From: Pocillopora verrucosa
Taxonomy: Eukaryota > Cnidaria > Anthozoa > Scleractinia > Pocilloporidae
Length of the DNA: 64,000 nucleotides
Direction: 5' to 3'
Assembly: GCF_036669915.1 (NCBI RefSeq)
Contig: NC_089312.1
Coordinates: 25,397,791 to 25,461,790 of the forward strand
Of this stretch, positions 37,901 through 50,844 are shown in pieces (position 1 is the first letter of the stretch; each line of letters starts with the position of its first letter). The notes beneath the pieces are model-generated. The model was not told the DNA's origin and made no database searches. It saw nothing but the letters and a program-made list of their open reading frames with translations. The translations under genes and the position numbers were made by a program.

Positions 37901-40900
37901 CATTATCCAGCAAAAAAGTAACGAGAATACTCATGTTGATCAGGTAGATGTTGTTTTCATGATAAAACAACAAATTCTTGAAACTAATTTATTGGAAAAT
38001 GTGTAGCAGCTAAAGAGGAGAATTAACAGTCAGATCTTAGGAGTTAGAGGGTTATTATTCACCTCAATAAAGGTGGCTGGTGGTGGATGTTTACCTTGCT
38101 GCTTGAATGTTTTGCAAGTGAAATATCCACTGCGAGCTACTGACTGTAATGTGAATAGTTGTTTAATATATAAAAAACAGTGAGATAACATAGCACAAAA
38201 ATATGATTTTAACTCATTTATTCCTGCAATGATCACAAAATGTTTTGGCATAAATCGCATAAGAGTTACTCAGAGATGAATAGCAAAGGATATTCAGTGT
38301 TTGAGTGGCCAGTCAGAGTGCATCTTCAATACTATCTGCTGTTCTAGCACATATTAACACATTTTATCTCTTTTTTATCTTAAGGTAATAAAAGTGTATT
38401 AGTATCATTATTATCATCATTATCATCAACATTGCAGTGTCCTCCTTTTCAAGCAGTAAAATTTAGTGTGTGTAGTACCTCTTATTACCTCCAAAATCGC
38501 TTGGAATTCTTGAAAATTAACCAGGTAAAAGGACTGCGCTACCAGTTGGAAATTTTTTTTACCTGTTGCGCTTAAAACAAGGGAGAACACTGCATTGTCA
38601 TTAGGGTATACTTTAAAATTCCTCTTGAAATTCAAAAGTAGAAAACTGTAATTTTTTCTTTGTCTCCAAAATTAAAATTTATCAGGATATCTTCACCACA
38701 TGGAAGAGGATATTGTTTTTCCTCAGACATGTGAAGAATCAATATTATTGTGAAAACCCATGTGTAAGATTTTCTGATTCACAATTATTACTTTTCCCCA
38801 GAAAAACCAGGGAGATTATCTAAAATCCAAGAAAAGCACAGACCAAACTGGTAAGGATGTTATTACAAAGAGAAGGGTAGAAATTAGTAAAGAGGAAACT
38901 TTTGTGGAAAATGCTGCAGATGAAAACCTCACAACAAATACAAAGAAAAAAAGACGTAGAAGAAAACAAAAGGAACCTAATGGCTCTACTCAACAACAAA
39001 CCAAAGAAGAATTAAACAGTGAAGGCCAAACCCGAGGCCCACAGGAGTTAAATGATGTAAACAATAAATCTGATGGGATAAAACACAACCAAGCCAACTC
39101 AACTCATGAAAGTGAACAGTTTCCCAGTCTGCAACACAATTCTTCAGTAGTTGATTCTTCCATAAATAGCACTGAATACAGAAAATTGGATACCAAAAGC
39201 TTAATGGTGAGTTACAGTGACAAAGTCAAGAGTGTGGGAGCCAAAAATGTGAGTAGTAGTAACCATAGTGGTATAACAATTAAATCTTGGGTGAAGGATT
39301 TTATGGAAAATAACCCTAGTAGGAAAAACAAACACCTTTTGAGCTCAGATAATTATGAGGGCAAGAAGGTATCAACAGATAGCTTGAGCTGTGAAAATAA
39401 AAAAGATGATCAGAGGGATGATCAAGAGAAAGGACCAAAGGGAACATGGAGTGCACTGGAGGATAGTCGTCATGAAAAATTGAAAAATGGTGAAATCTCC
39501 AATTTAGGAACTAGAACAGTGGATCAATCTTCTAGAATGGCTATGCAAAATAAAAGAAATTGTGTAAAAAAATTGACTTCTGATAATGATGACAACTGGA
39601 GACTCAAGAGGAATGAGACTGATGTTATGAGACATTCTACAATTTCAAGCAAAATGGAAACATTTAGGAGTTCAAACATTCAGAATACTGATACTGACTC
39701 TAGGAAGAAGAGAACTTTTCAAGAAAAAATTGAAGTTGATGGACAGAAATGTGACACAAGACATGTTGCACACAAAGAGAGTAGCAGAGTTATCACCAAG
39801 ATTGAGACTTCAAAGAAACAGCAAATCTTGAATGGAATAAGTTCGGTTTTATCATCAAATGAGACTGATACAAGACAGCCTAGTTCAAATGTTAAGAGAA
39901 ACTTTCAGTTTAGCTCTCAGGGAACATCTGATGAGAAAGAAAGTTCATTTATTGGTTCTTCAAACAATAGAATGGCAGAAGGTGACTTTCCCAATTTGTC
40001 TGAAAGTGTGAAAATTAAAAGACCTTTCACCATTGACAGACAGGCAACTGAGGTTAAGGAAGTGATCAGTTCTCCCAAACAACCACCAGCTCCTTTGTCC
40101 TACAGTGCTGCATTAAGGGCAGCACCTAAACCAAAGGTGAGTTACAAAGCATGCTTGAATGCTTAATAAATGCCCAAAGTGCTTTCTTTAGATATTATAC
40201 TTATTGATTGTGTTCCATCAGAAATTACCTACTAGTAATCAGGATCCTAAGAGTAACTTTTATCATGCTTGATGAGTACTTTCCTTGTGAGGAAGCATTT
40301 TTTCCTTTTTTGTTGCTGTAAAATCAATTAAGCTCCAGGTCGTTGACTCACGGTACTTTGCACAACCCAGGCCCTTGTTGTTGTAAGGGTGGATAAGGCT
40401 ATCCAGTGGATAAACTCTGTCTAGTCAATAGCACGGTACACTTTGTAAATGCTTATCCACCTGACAGAGATTTATACTGTGGATAGTGCTGAACACTCTT
40501 TGAACAACTAGGCCCAGATACCAGTTGGTGGAAGGGTGGATAACACTTTCCAGTGGATAAATCTCTATCTGGTGGATAATGCTGTAAATTTTGTTGACAT
40601 TAATCTGTTGGATAGCCATTGATCTACTGGTTAAAGTCATCTGCCCTTTGAACATCTGGGCCCTGGAGTGAAAATGGGTGTGTGAAAGTGTTAGGGAATT
40701 GTGACAAAGTGTTCATAAGTAGCTTATGATTGACTGGCATTCCTTTAAAAGGAATGAGATCACAAACTCCTTAGAAAGCTTTGGCAGCTATGCAAGGCAG
40801 TTGTATACAGATCTGTTTGATTGTTATTACCTAACAGCTACACAGTTATATAATTTATTACATTGTCAAGGAATAATTTTGTGCATTTGACTATATTACT

Positions 40901-43900
40901 TAACAGCCAGTTCTAGTCAGTCCCTCACAGGACAGTGAACAGTCTTCCAAAGAGGGTCGTGGAGTGCTGCATCTTTCAGCAGAAGCCATAGTGGATACTG
41001 TGGAAGATGGTGAAAATCAAAAGAAGAAGAAGAAAAAGAGAAAGAAAAAGAAATCTGCAGAGACAGGAGAGAAGGCGCAACAGAATGCATCATCCAAACG
41101 AACTGAAAAGCCTATTCAAGTTGATCTTGGAAGCATGCTGAAAACAATTTCAGTAAGATAATATTGTTTCATTTCTATGCCCATTAATTGGGAAAGTAAA
41201 GGGACTTGATTTTGGACTGTAGTGTGTAGGTTTCATCTTACATCTATTGTCAGTGGTTCCATTTTTTGTTTGGTTGACAATTTGACTTTGATTTTCAGTT
41301 GTCTAACATTCATAGTGGTAGGTACCCTAAATCACTGTTTGCTGCTTTCCAGTTTGTAGCTACAGCAGAAGTAAATGTAGAAATGCTTTTTTTCACTTTT
41401 TCAGATTCCTGAACGAACACAAAGTGGTAAAAAGCATGTGATATCCACTGGTGTGCTACCAAGTCAGCTGTCAACAACTGTTGAGGCAAAATCTCCCATG
41501 AAGAATGCATGGTTACATAAGAGAGGAGAGAATAAGGTACTTACAATAGTTTTTTAGTGTTTACAAGTCTTGCAGCAGCCAAGAATTTATCATAAATCTT
41601 TGAACCTGATGGGAAGGTACATTTGACTGGGTACAGAGAATGTATGTTCTGTAATGATACTGATTTTACTATCTAGACAAATTTAGTGCTGATGAAAAGG
41701 GTTGCATTATCCCTCTTTTTTAACTGGTCAGAAATTGCAGGTGGTGATACTTTGCCTTGGGTCTAGCTCTAGAATCAACTGAGAATTTAAAGTTAATTGA
41801 TAAATATTACTGGTAATTGTTTTAAATTAGCTTCTTATAAAATTTCAGTGTAACTATTATAATATTTCTTTAATTTGAATATCATTAGGTCCCCCATAAC
41901 ATGTTAGACTCCACAGCTCCAGTTATCAAACGTGGTAAAGAGAGAGAGACTCCAGCAAGAAAGAAGCCAAGTGCTCTGAAAAAGGTATACATATAGGTTA
42001 ATATTTGGAGCTGTATAGACATGAATGTAAATTTCTCTGTCATATGTGACAGACAAGGTTACATTTGTTTCTGATGATCCATTGGCAAAATTATGGTCTG
42101 AAAGGTTACCATCTTTAAATTACTTTTTAACAGGCAAAGTTTAAGAGGGAGATTAGGATGAATTCTAATACTCTTGTCTGCCAGTGAAATATTTGTGAAT
42201 GGGGATGCAATAAGTATAGGTGTTGTGTATTCATTTAGAGGAGACAGTCACTCTTTAACCCTTTAACTCTCAGAAGTGATTAACATGGAACTTCTCCTTT
42301 TAATATCCATTTGTTATTCAGCAAACTGGTAATGAGAATATTCAAACTTATCAGGTAAAAGTTGCTATCTTGATGTAGCACCAAGTTCTCATAACTAATT
42401 TACAAGGAAGTGTGTAGCAGCTAGAGGGGAGAATTAACAATCAGATCTTGGGAGTTAAAGGGTTAACTGCTTTTTATATTCTGTCCTTATTCATTGATCA
42501 ACTATCCAGTTAGCTGGTACAATCATGTTACTTGATTTAAGTACTTTTACATCATTCAGAAGTGCCACAGTGATATTACTAACTTTGGTACAAGTATTTT
42601 TTACTATGCTTTCAATACACCATATTAATTGGAAATATCATGATTTTAAGTTAAGTTGGTGTTAATAAGCGCAGTGAATTCTTCCAAGATGACAAAATTG
42701 CATGAGCCCATAGGGCAAGTGCAAGTTTTAGTCTTTAAAAAATTTACAAGTGCTTATTTACACCAAATTGCACAATAAATCATGTTATTACTTATTAATA
42801 AATTACATGAAAAAAGCATCACAGAAAGCCAAGACAAACAAAATTCTGAAAGTGCAAAATATCCCCACAAATAATAAACTGTTTAATCATTTGTTACAAA
42901 CAATTAAACAGTTTATTTTTGCTTACTGTCATAATGAACAATAACCCTCTTTAGGATATCCCCACAAATGTTTTTGAAATATCACAATATTGTTTTATTC
43001 AAAATTCAATTATATTTTACAGCATATGGTTTAGGACTAAGACTAACAGTCAAGAGTTAAAGATGAATAATTCTGGAAGGATTAAGTTTTGGAGAGTTAT
43101 TCTGCCATGACCTTGTAGTCTCTGAATTTAAAACATCCAGTACTAGACATGTTCATGATTCATACAACATCATTATAAGTAAATATGTAGTCGAATTCTA
43201 CAGAAGATTCAATGTGAATGTTTAGTTAAATTGTCTCTGTAGATTATTCTGAAGGAAAGAGAAGAGAAGAAGAAAGCAAGAGAGACTGGGGGAACTTCAG
43301 ATACTGACAAAGACAATGAAGTTTGTGAAGATAAAGAAAACAGGTTTGTGGAGATTGTTGTGGTTGTCACACCATTCCTTTAACTCTTTAACTCTCATAA
43401 GTGACCAAGACAGAATTTCTCCTTATAATATCAATACAACATCAACCAGACAAGTGATGAGAATAAAGAAAACTATCAATTTGGGATAGTTAGTTGATCC
43501 AATACTAAATTCTTTGAACTAATGTCATGAGAATTGTATGGTTCACTGTAAGGAGAATTACAAATTTGGTGTGGGAGTTAAAGGGTTAAAGACCTCTTTT
43601 CACTAAGCTGGGTTGATTAATAGCTTGGATTGTTTCACAGCAAAGAGTCTAGTCTGTTTTATTTGTTGTTAATTTGGTTTAATTTATCTCTTGAGTTGGT
43701 TATTTTAAGTAAATTGGACACTGCAAAGAGTTTCTAAAGCTGATGCTCAACAGCTAATAGAGGAATTGTGGGTTGTGGGTCAATTATATACAGAAAAATT
43801 GAGTTACCCCGGCAATCTGTGGGAACTTGGTAATGTGAAAAACACAAAAAAGAGTTCATTGATACCTTGGGGATTAAGTACTGATTTGAAAGATAAATTT

Positions 43901-46900
43901 TTGTTCTAGTTCTAGGAAAAGGCTGCAGGTTGCAGGCTGCTTTATGTTGCTTAGAGGTCCTGCTTCAACTTTGTTAATACCCAAAAAATAAAAGATGGGC
44001 TTTGAAGATGACAAAGAATTTACAAACTTAGGTGTGATGAAATGGTAGAGGGAGTGATGTTGAAACAAGAAGAAATGAAACAAAGATGGTTATTTGATTG
44101 AAATTACCAGCCCAGCCTTCAGCTGAAAAATGAATATTGAAAACTTCTCTCAGTAACTTGGGTGGATCCTGATTTCTTTGTTTTTGTTTTTTTTTTAGGA
44201 CAAATAACTCTGAATTTGAGAATGCTGCTTTAGAGGAAGACATGCAAAGTCCATCAGAAGGTAGTAGAGTAATGTGTTAAAAAAAAAAAAAACAAATAAA
44301 TAAAATGGAGGCATGCTTCAGACCAATGACTTCTGGCAAATTTATTTTTAATGTTGAAAAAAGTCTGGATCTAGCTTTTTATTCTTTTGTGATTTTGAGG
44401 TAATGTCTTTCTACTTTGAGGAGAAAAGTCTAATTTGGTCAGTGAAATAATGAAATACCAAGGAAGAACAATGTTTCTTTGATGCAGCAAGACATACAGG
44501 ATAATGTGCATGCATATGATGTTGTGAAAGGCAATGAACAAGATGGAAGGTGATGTGAGATTTTTAGGTTTGGGGCAGAGGAGAAGAGGGTTCCCTCCAT
44601 TGTATATTAGTGTTATACTAGCATGTAGGGTTTAACAATTATAATTATTTTTTTCATCAACAGAAACAACAACAAAAACAACAGAAGCCATCTTTTTAAA
44701 ACAAATTACTGGTAAATACATGAATATTGATTCTAGGTTAAATTTTTGCTAACTGAGAAAGTACAGCCATTTTAGACAGAGTGATTGCTAGTCATGTCAA
44801 TTGGCCCAGCCATATGGTGAAGAACAGCAAATACTAAAACAGAGCTGGAGGATACAAACATAAATTATTCAAATGCACATCACAAAAACAAAAATTAAAA
44901 AAAGGTCTGTGTGCTTGTCATCAGATACTTTTCAGTATATCTTGGCATTTATAAGAGGAAGATCTGAAATGGCATACTCTCCCTCTCTTTCCTTGCTATA
45001 CAGACAATAAAGCTTAATGTGAAGTAATAAATTTATTTATTTATTCTCCCTGTGTACATGATCATTAATTTACATGTAGCTTACAATGTAATTGTATGTG
45101 AATGTACATTCAGAGTGACTTTATTTTATTTAAACATAGTGCCTGTCTTCTTTTTAGATGACACTTCTGGGGCACAAGCATCTTTTCCTACAGATCAAGA
45201 AATAGCTGCTGAAATTCACAGCCGTCGTTTTAGAGAGTAAGATTGTGATTTATTTTTGCAGAATTCTTACACTAAAAGTACTTGGTTAGTGCCTATTGTA
45301 CACATATACTTGCCATTCCAAGAACAGGAAGCCTGGAATTTCTAAAAAACATTGTCTTATTTTTTAATTTCTTGACTTATTATTAATAGTTTATTTTGTT
45401 TAAATTTTAAAACAATTCAAACCTGAATGTTGAGACACATTTTTGGATTTCTAGGAAGAAGGAAAAGTAGTTATATGATAGTTAATATGCATTTTTCCAT
45501 TTTGTAATTAGAATCAAAGTCACTGATTCTGCTCTAAATATCAAGTTTCTTGTTCTATCAACAAAATGTCTTATGTTACTCATGAAAACATTTTATGACA
45601 TCATTCATGGTTGATACCCTTTGCTTGACACTTTCATTCCTTATTACCATCATTATAGCCATGTTGTAGTTCTTATTCCCCTTGGTACTCTATTGATTAA
45701 AAAAATCTGAAAGAAAAGACATTTTAAATAAAGCTGGGTTCAAAAATGGTTATCCTGGACCATGAAAAAATCTGAACTGCAACAGGTATGCGCAAAAACC
45801 ATTTCCTATATTCATATAAACACAATTACAAGATAATGAGAAAACTTTAGAAAAGGAAGTGTGTGGTATTAATATTTTCAGGCATTGAATTGCACCCTAG
45901 GTGCACCTTGTCAATTATGCAAGCATAAAATAATTCTGGCATTATTATCTCTGCTAATAATTCTGTTATAAGTTATGTACTTAATTTAACAGATAGTGTA
46001 CTAATCCTCTAAGGAATCTTACACTGTCTCACTTTTAAAAATGAATTCACTTTCCTTTCAATGCATTTCCTGATTTCACGTAATGGTCCCAAAAACAATT
46101 TGTTCCATGGCATGTATGCAGTTGATTTTTACTTTTTCAGGTATTGCTTTCAAGTTCCAGATAAGGAGGTGGACTCTGTGGCAACTGAACTGTTAAGAGA
46201 ACTTGTGCGTTTTCAAGACAGGCAGTTTCACAAGGATCCAGTGAAGGTAAATTTTTCCACTCTGATGATATAACCCTTTGAACACTTAGATTCACTTGTA
46301 TCTAATTTCTCCTCTATGTTTCAGCCCTGAATCACACTTTGTGGTCACAGGAATAAAAGAAATGATCGCCAACGAAAGAAGTTCATGATTTTTAAACAAA
46401 ATCTCTTTTTTAGCATCGGAAATGTCAAGAAAACAGTATGGGGAAAATACATATGGATGCTAGGGTGTGAAGGGTTAATTGCAGATATTGACTTTCTTTT
46501 ATAGGCCAAAGCAAAGAGAAGATTTGTGCTAGGCCTTAGAGAGGTCAGCAAACACCTCAAGTTGAGGAGGGTGAAATGTGTGATTATATCCTCAAATGTG
46601 GAACGTATCAAATCTGCCGGTAAGTTGTTTCTCAAAACATATTAAATTCATTGAGTCATTGCAGGTAGAAAAGTTAAATCATTCATCATTGTCTATGGTT
46701 AAACTTGTAGTATTTCACTGTCTAAACAGTTTTCTTGCAATTTTTGCATTGGCTAACAGTTGTCAGGTTTTATAACATGAAAGAGTAAACTTGCAATTCA
46801 GCAAATGATGTTAGTTGAGTTGGTAGACTTCTGTTGATGTCCACCCCATTTTTTTTCATGTTGCTGCAACAAGGGAATTGAAAATAAAGATAAAGCATGT

Positions 46901-48650
46901 TTGCTTTACGTCTCCTTTGTGAATGTGGAGTTCTTTCATTGCAATTACTCTGACTTGTTTTTTGTACTTTGTACAGTAAGAAAATATCTTGAATAGTGGT
47001 TGCTGGTGCAAAAATTATGCTCACCCTGTAATTATTTGTTGTCTCAAGTACATTGAATTACTTCTTTCCTATTTAATCCTCTGGAAGGAAATGATTATGT
47101 GTCATGCCCAAATACCTGGCTTTAGATTATGGTCATTTGTGATGTTCATTTAAAAATTCCTGACTATGAAAACTTTAAAATCAAACATCTGTCAATAATT
47201 GAAATGATATAAAATTACTACTATTATGATATTCTTCAGGAGGTCTAGATGACACCCTTAGCAGTATAATAATGTACTGCAAAGAAAATCAGATTCCAGT
47301 GGTTTTTGCTTTAAAGCGTCAGTTGCTAGGCAAAGTACTGCTGAAGAAGGTTCCTGTCAGCATTTGTGGGATATTTAACTATGATGGAGCACAGGTGAGG
47401 AAAGTAAAAGTTTACGAAGCATGATTATGCAGGCTAATGCAAATTAACAATAGTGTTCAGGCAGACAGAAACATGGAACTAATTGGCGAACATTTAGCAA
47501 TTTGAGAGCACTCTAGAAAAGACTAACTTACTCATAGAACAATAAAACCTTAGGGACTGAGAATGGTGTCAGCATTAGGGAGCTTTTTGCTTTGTAGAGA
47601 TCACAATAGTGACACCACTTTTGAAACTCCACTGACAGTTTGTAATTGTCTCTTTCACCTAAAAAAGTACCATTTTTTAAAATTCTATTCTACAAGACAT
47701 CTCTCCATAATTTATTTGCCAAGTGAATGGTAAACTGGCTGTTGATGTTTGTGTAATTGCAAAGAGGACTGTACATTAAATACACAAACTATCATCACCT
47801 GGGGCTAAGCTTTAGTATTTTTTAGTCCACCACAGAGAGAGTCTGTATTAAAGGTTTCTTTTTAAAGAGAAATTATGCCAGAATTTAGTCAGGAAATTGG
47901 AAACTGTGTTGGCCTTTGAGGGGTTTTTCCTCAGGCTTGTTGGCATCATCCAACCTCCCAATAATGTTTGTCTGGCTATGAAGATACTTGTCTTTTTGAC
48001 ACAGGATCAATTCAAAAAACTCATCGAGCTGACACAGAAGACAAAGCAAGCCTATTCTGAGAAGTGGCAAGAAACTAGGGAAAAACTAGAGCAGTCCCAT
48101 AGGGAATCAACAGGTACATTGTATGCTGATATTGTAAGACTTTTTCATCAGACTGAGAAATATTGGTGAAGACTTTTATTTGTCAGGCTGATGTGATGAA
48201 GCAATCAACTCCTGAAACTGTTACTTTCTATTAGCCATGAAAAACCCTTATCATCAATTATTAGAAGCTCCCTACCCAAGTGAAATAAACTTACTTTTAT
48301 AAACGACAAGGGTTATGTATACTCCACTTCTACAAGGTGCAATCATTTGGCATCGAAACATTGATTTTGCTTCTACCATTCTTGTTTTAATGACAAAAGC
48401 TGATGCTAAGTTGGATAGTGCTGGGGAAGGAGAGTACACCCATCTTTCATGTGATGTCACTGGAGAAGAGGATACCATGAACACACACCATTTTGAAGAT
48501 ACTAATGAAGTTGAAAAGGATAATGATGATGATGATGATGATGGAGAAGATGAAGACGATGATGACGATAATGAGGCAGAGAGTAGTCATGACATTGAAG
48601 AGATTGAAGATGGCATGATAGAAAATGATTTATTTGTTCAGGAATTGTAG
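34931..48650 (+). CDS. SECISBP2: SECIS-binding protein 2 homologue
   Basis: Binds the SECIS stem-loop in selenoprotein mRNA 3' UTRs so that UGA is read as selenocysteine. Exons: 34931-34957, 37559-37789, 38802-40136, 40907-41152, 41405-41536, 41889-41984, 43243-43343, 44199-44260, 44664-44711, 45158-45236, 46141-46246, 46505-46619, 47240-47394, 48005-48113, 48400-48650; about 1030 residues. Recognised by the SECIS-dependent motif VDLGSML (about 606-612), the Lys-rich KKPSALKKIILKERE (about 681-697), HSRRFREYC and the L7Ae RNA-binding domain (about 786-905; VRFQDRQFHKDPVKAKAKRR, VLGLREVSKHLK, GGLDDT, PVVFAL). An acidic Asp/Glu tail ends the protein. The start MSDVNQESE is chosen because exon 1 splices in frame; an in-frame ATG at 34748 exists. 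The last acceptor could instead be at about 48335, also in frame. SECISBP2 versus SECISBP2L cannot be separated. First AATAAA is at about 50115. Confidence 0.9.
35992..36773 (+). repeat. Direct tandem duplication, period about 388 bp
   Basis: 35992-36375 and 36380-36773 are near-identical. Shared landmarks are AACCAAATCCTGAAAATTAG, TTTCTTATTTTATCTTGATC, CAGGTTGCCTGGTCTGCCAG and AACATACATGTTTTAAAAC. Each unit carries a copy of the left terminus of the element at 36095, so the duplication includes one transposon end plus flanking DNA. Confidence 0.8.
36095..37190. mobile_element. 1.1-kb Harbinger-like non-autonomous element in SECISBP2 intron 1
   Basis: Left end GGACCTGTTTACATGG and right end CCATGTAAACAGGCCC form inverted termini, extending with gaps over about 50 bp (GGTGGGGGACCCC, GTGAGGTAACCTGCCT). 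TTA flanks both sides (36092-36094, 37191-37193), fitting the 3-bp TWA duplication of PIF/Harbinger elements. No transposase frame is present. Confidence 0.7.
37846..38055. mobile_element. Family B palindromic MITE in SECISBP2 intron 2
   Basis: Termini TTAACCCTTTAACTCCCAGA and TCTTAGGAGTTAGAGGGTTA are inverted repeats. The interior is shared with the copies at 16976 and 42257 (ATTATCCAGCAAA..GTAACGAGAATAC; GTGTAGCAGCTA). Confidence 0.7.
40370..40663. mobile_element. Two adjoining GGCCCA..GGGTGGATAA elements in SECISBP2 intron 3
   Basis: Copy 1, 40370-40515, and copy 2, 40511-40663, share the joint GGCCCA. Each has inward-facing GGCCC(A/T)..AAGGGTGGATAA and TTTGAACAACTAGGCCC / TTTGAACATCTGGGCCC ends, with internal CCAGTGGATAAA. 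These match a palindromic MITE type that I recall as common in cnidarians. Confidence 0.65.
42257..42470. mobile_element. Family B palindromic MITE in SECISBP2 intron 6 (best copy)
   Basis: TTAACCCTTTAACTCTCAGA on the left and TCTTGGGAGTTAAAGGGTTAA on the right. This is the cleanest terminal inverted repeat of the family in the window. Confidence 0.75.
43380..43590. mobile_element. Family B palindromic MITE in SECISBP2 intron 7
   Basis: Left CTTTAACTCTCATAAGTGA, right GTGTGGGAGTTAAAGGGTTAA; interior TTTCTCCTTATAATATCAA. A decayed fragment of family A follows at about 43655-43760 (GAGTTGGTTATTTTAAGTAA..AAAGAGTTTCTAAAGCTGA). Confidence 0.65.
46271..46480. mobile_element. Family B-like palindromic MITE in SECISBP2 intron 11
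   Basis: TAACCCTTTGAACACTTAG on the left, GCTAGGGTGTGAAGGGTTAA on the right. Closest to the 18982 copy (AACAGTATGG..ATATGGATGCTAGGGTG). Confidence 0.6.
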
Positions 48651-50844
48651 TCAGCCCTTTGGCTTTTAGTTTAACAAGCCTACCAAAAAGACCCTCATTA
48701 ACTGGGGTGTTGATTTGATTTAGTTTAAGAATGTTTCTAAAATGTTCAAGATCAGGGATGATGAGCCATAAAAATGGGGTCTTTACTTTGTAGGATAGAA
48801 AAGATTAGAAGGAGGACTATCAAGTTCATCTATTTTAAATAACGTGGACAAACCAAACATTAAAAACTGTAAGGCATTGGGAGCCATTTGCGCCAAAAAT
48901 GTGAATTGCTAGTGACAAGTCTCAATCATTAGTGCTGGATATGAATCTCTAGTAAAAAATCTCAATCGCTAGTGCTAGTAACAAACAAAAATTGGAAATC
49001 AATCTAGTTGCCATTCTAAATTGGTCAGTGGTTAATGCAGAACCTCAGTTGCTTGTGTCGTGGCATCAAATTCCCATGAGACTGCTATTGAAAGCGCTAA
49101 TTAGAATCACTGGTGTTCTGTGGCAGATTGATTGCACTAAATATCAAGTGCAATTGCGGTTTTTATTATCAATCAATTGTGTCAAACCTTTATTGCTTGT
49201 GTTATTTTTAAAATACAGCAATTGTAACAATGTAAATGGCCAATGTTGCCACTGATTGTTTGTGAGACGTCAGTCATTAATGTCAGCATCACTCAAATAG
49301 CTCCTCATAAGAAAGAACAAGTCATTGGCTGAGAAAATGATTTAAAAGTTTCAAGTTAAAAGATGTCTGTAGATTTTAGAAAACTATGGACTTATGTAAA
49401 ACATGTATGTTTGAAATGTATATTTAGTTATGACCAATTCAGTAGAGATCAGAACAAGACAAAAAGCTGTTGTTTTTGCGCAGGATTTAGTTAGCCACTT
49501 TACCTAAAATACATCTCAGTTTATTAAAAACAACTTTTTAGAAATATATTACTGTCTACTCTATATTGTAATTTATATGATTAACTGTCAATTGTACAGA
49601 GCCAAATTTAATTTATAGACATTTGCCAATGGTTATTGTTAATTATGATTTTAATAAGTAATGATTTAAAAGTTTATGAGCAGACTTCATTTGGTCACAA
49701 AAATGAGAGTACTTCTCAAAGAGCATACACATTGAAAACTGTCTGCTTATGCTGGTTAGCTTTACTAGTATAATGGTTGGTCAAGTTAACCGATCTTGAT
49801 GCAGAATGCCCACTGTAATGCCAGAAACAGAGCAAACATAAAACTTCACTATTGTGTAAAGGACATGAGACCAAGTAGTGTTTAATTTATTCTATATTAA
49901 TTTACATGATACCAATCATACAAAATAAGATGACAGTGAAGCTGAAGTCTGATTCTTTAAAAACCAGTCAATCCAAATTGTAACAAATTTTGAGGCACAA
50001 ATATGTATTGTTCAAACATGTTCAGAGATAACAATGTACCAGTTGACCTTCTTCTATGAGAAAATGAATCTAAAGTTTATTTAACAGCACACAGTGCAGG
50101 TATGTTTGAAAGTGAAATAAACTGTAAGAGGTGCGTTACATGCTATTCAAAATTTTTGTTTTTCTTTATACTTACATTTAGAAGAAGTTATTAAACTAGT
50201 TATGTTAAACTCTTATTCACAAATGTATTCTTAATGTTTAAGTTATGAACTTTTATTGGACAGTGTGACAAATTGGTAGCATTAGATGGTGAGTTATATG
50301 TAGCCAATCAGATTACAGCATTTGTGATAGAATGCAAGAAGATTAATCCTAAGTTGATAGATAACCAATGTAATTGTAGTTTTGATTTTCCTCAGATTAT
50401 CTAATATACAATATACATAAGTGGAATTACTGTTTTATTAAAATGGGTTACAATGTAATGGCAGTAAAAGGATTCCCTTCCACGCTGAAGAGTGCATAAA
50501 GATTATGTAACGGTAAATTCACATGGCTGGAACTGTTCCTAATCAATAGCAAGGGCACCAAATGTCTCTCAAGTTGAAATAATTAATATTTTCTTTGTAA
50601 TTGTCATTTTCTGACATTTATATAATTATAGAAGTGCAGCAAGGGTTGACCTGTATGACACAGCAGAGGAGAAATTTTTTTTTGAATAAAACATACCAGG
50701 AGTCCTTTAGGCTCCTATGCTTTACATGACAAGCACCAAATTGAGCAATTGCTAAAAACTCAGAAATTTCCCCTTACCCTGTGGTCTACCCTTGCTTTGA
50801 TGAGGTGAGTAGTTGTTGAAGATTTAGTGTGTTACATGTACTTA
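48651..50844. other. Convergent intergenic region, SECISBP2 / SLC25A44-like A
   Basis: AT-rich; expected 3' UTRs only. AATAAA on plus at about 50115-50120 (1.46 kb after the SECISBP2 stop) and AATAAA on minus at about 50434-50439 (about 0.4 kb after the carrier stop). Nothing else supported. Confidence 0.55.

Noticed and set aside
38904..38906. GTG as translation start of a 420-codon ORF
   Set aside because: The frame is open upstream to the acceptor at 38801 and joins SECISBP2 exon 2 in phase; it is an internal exon.
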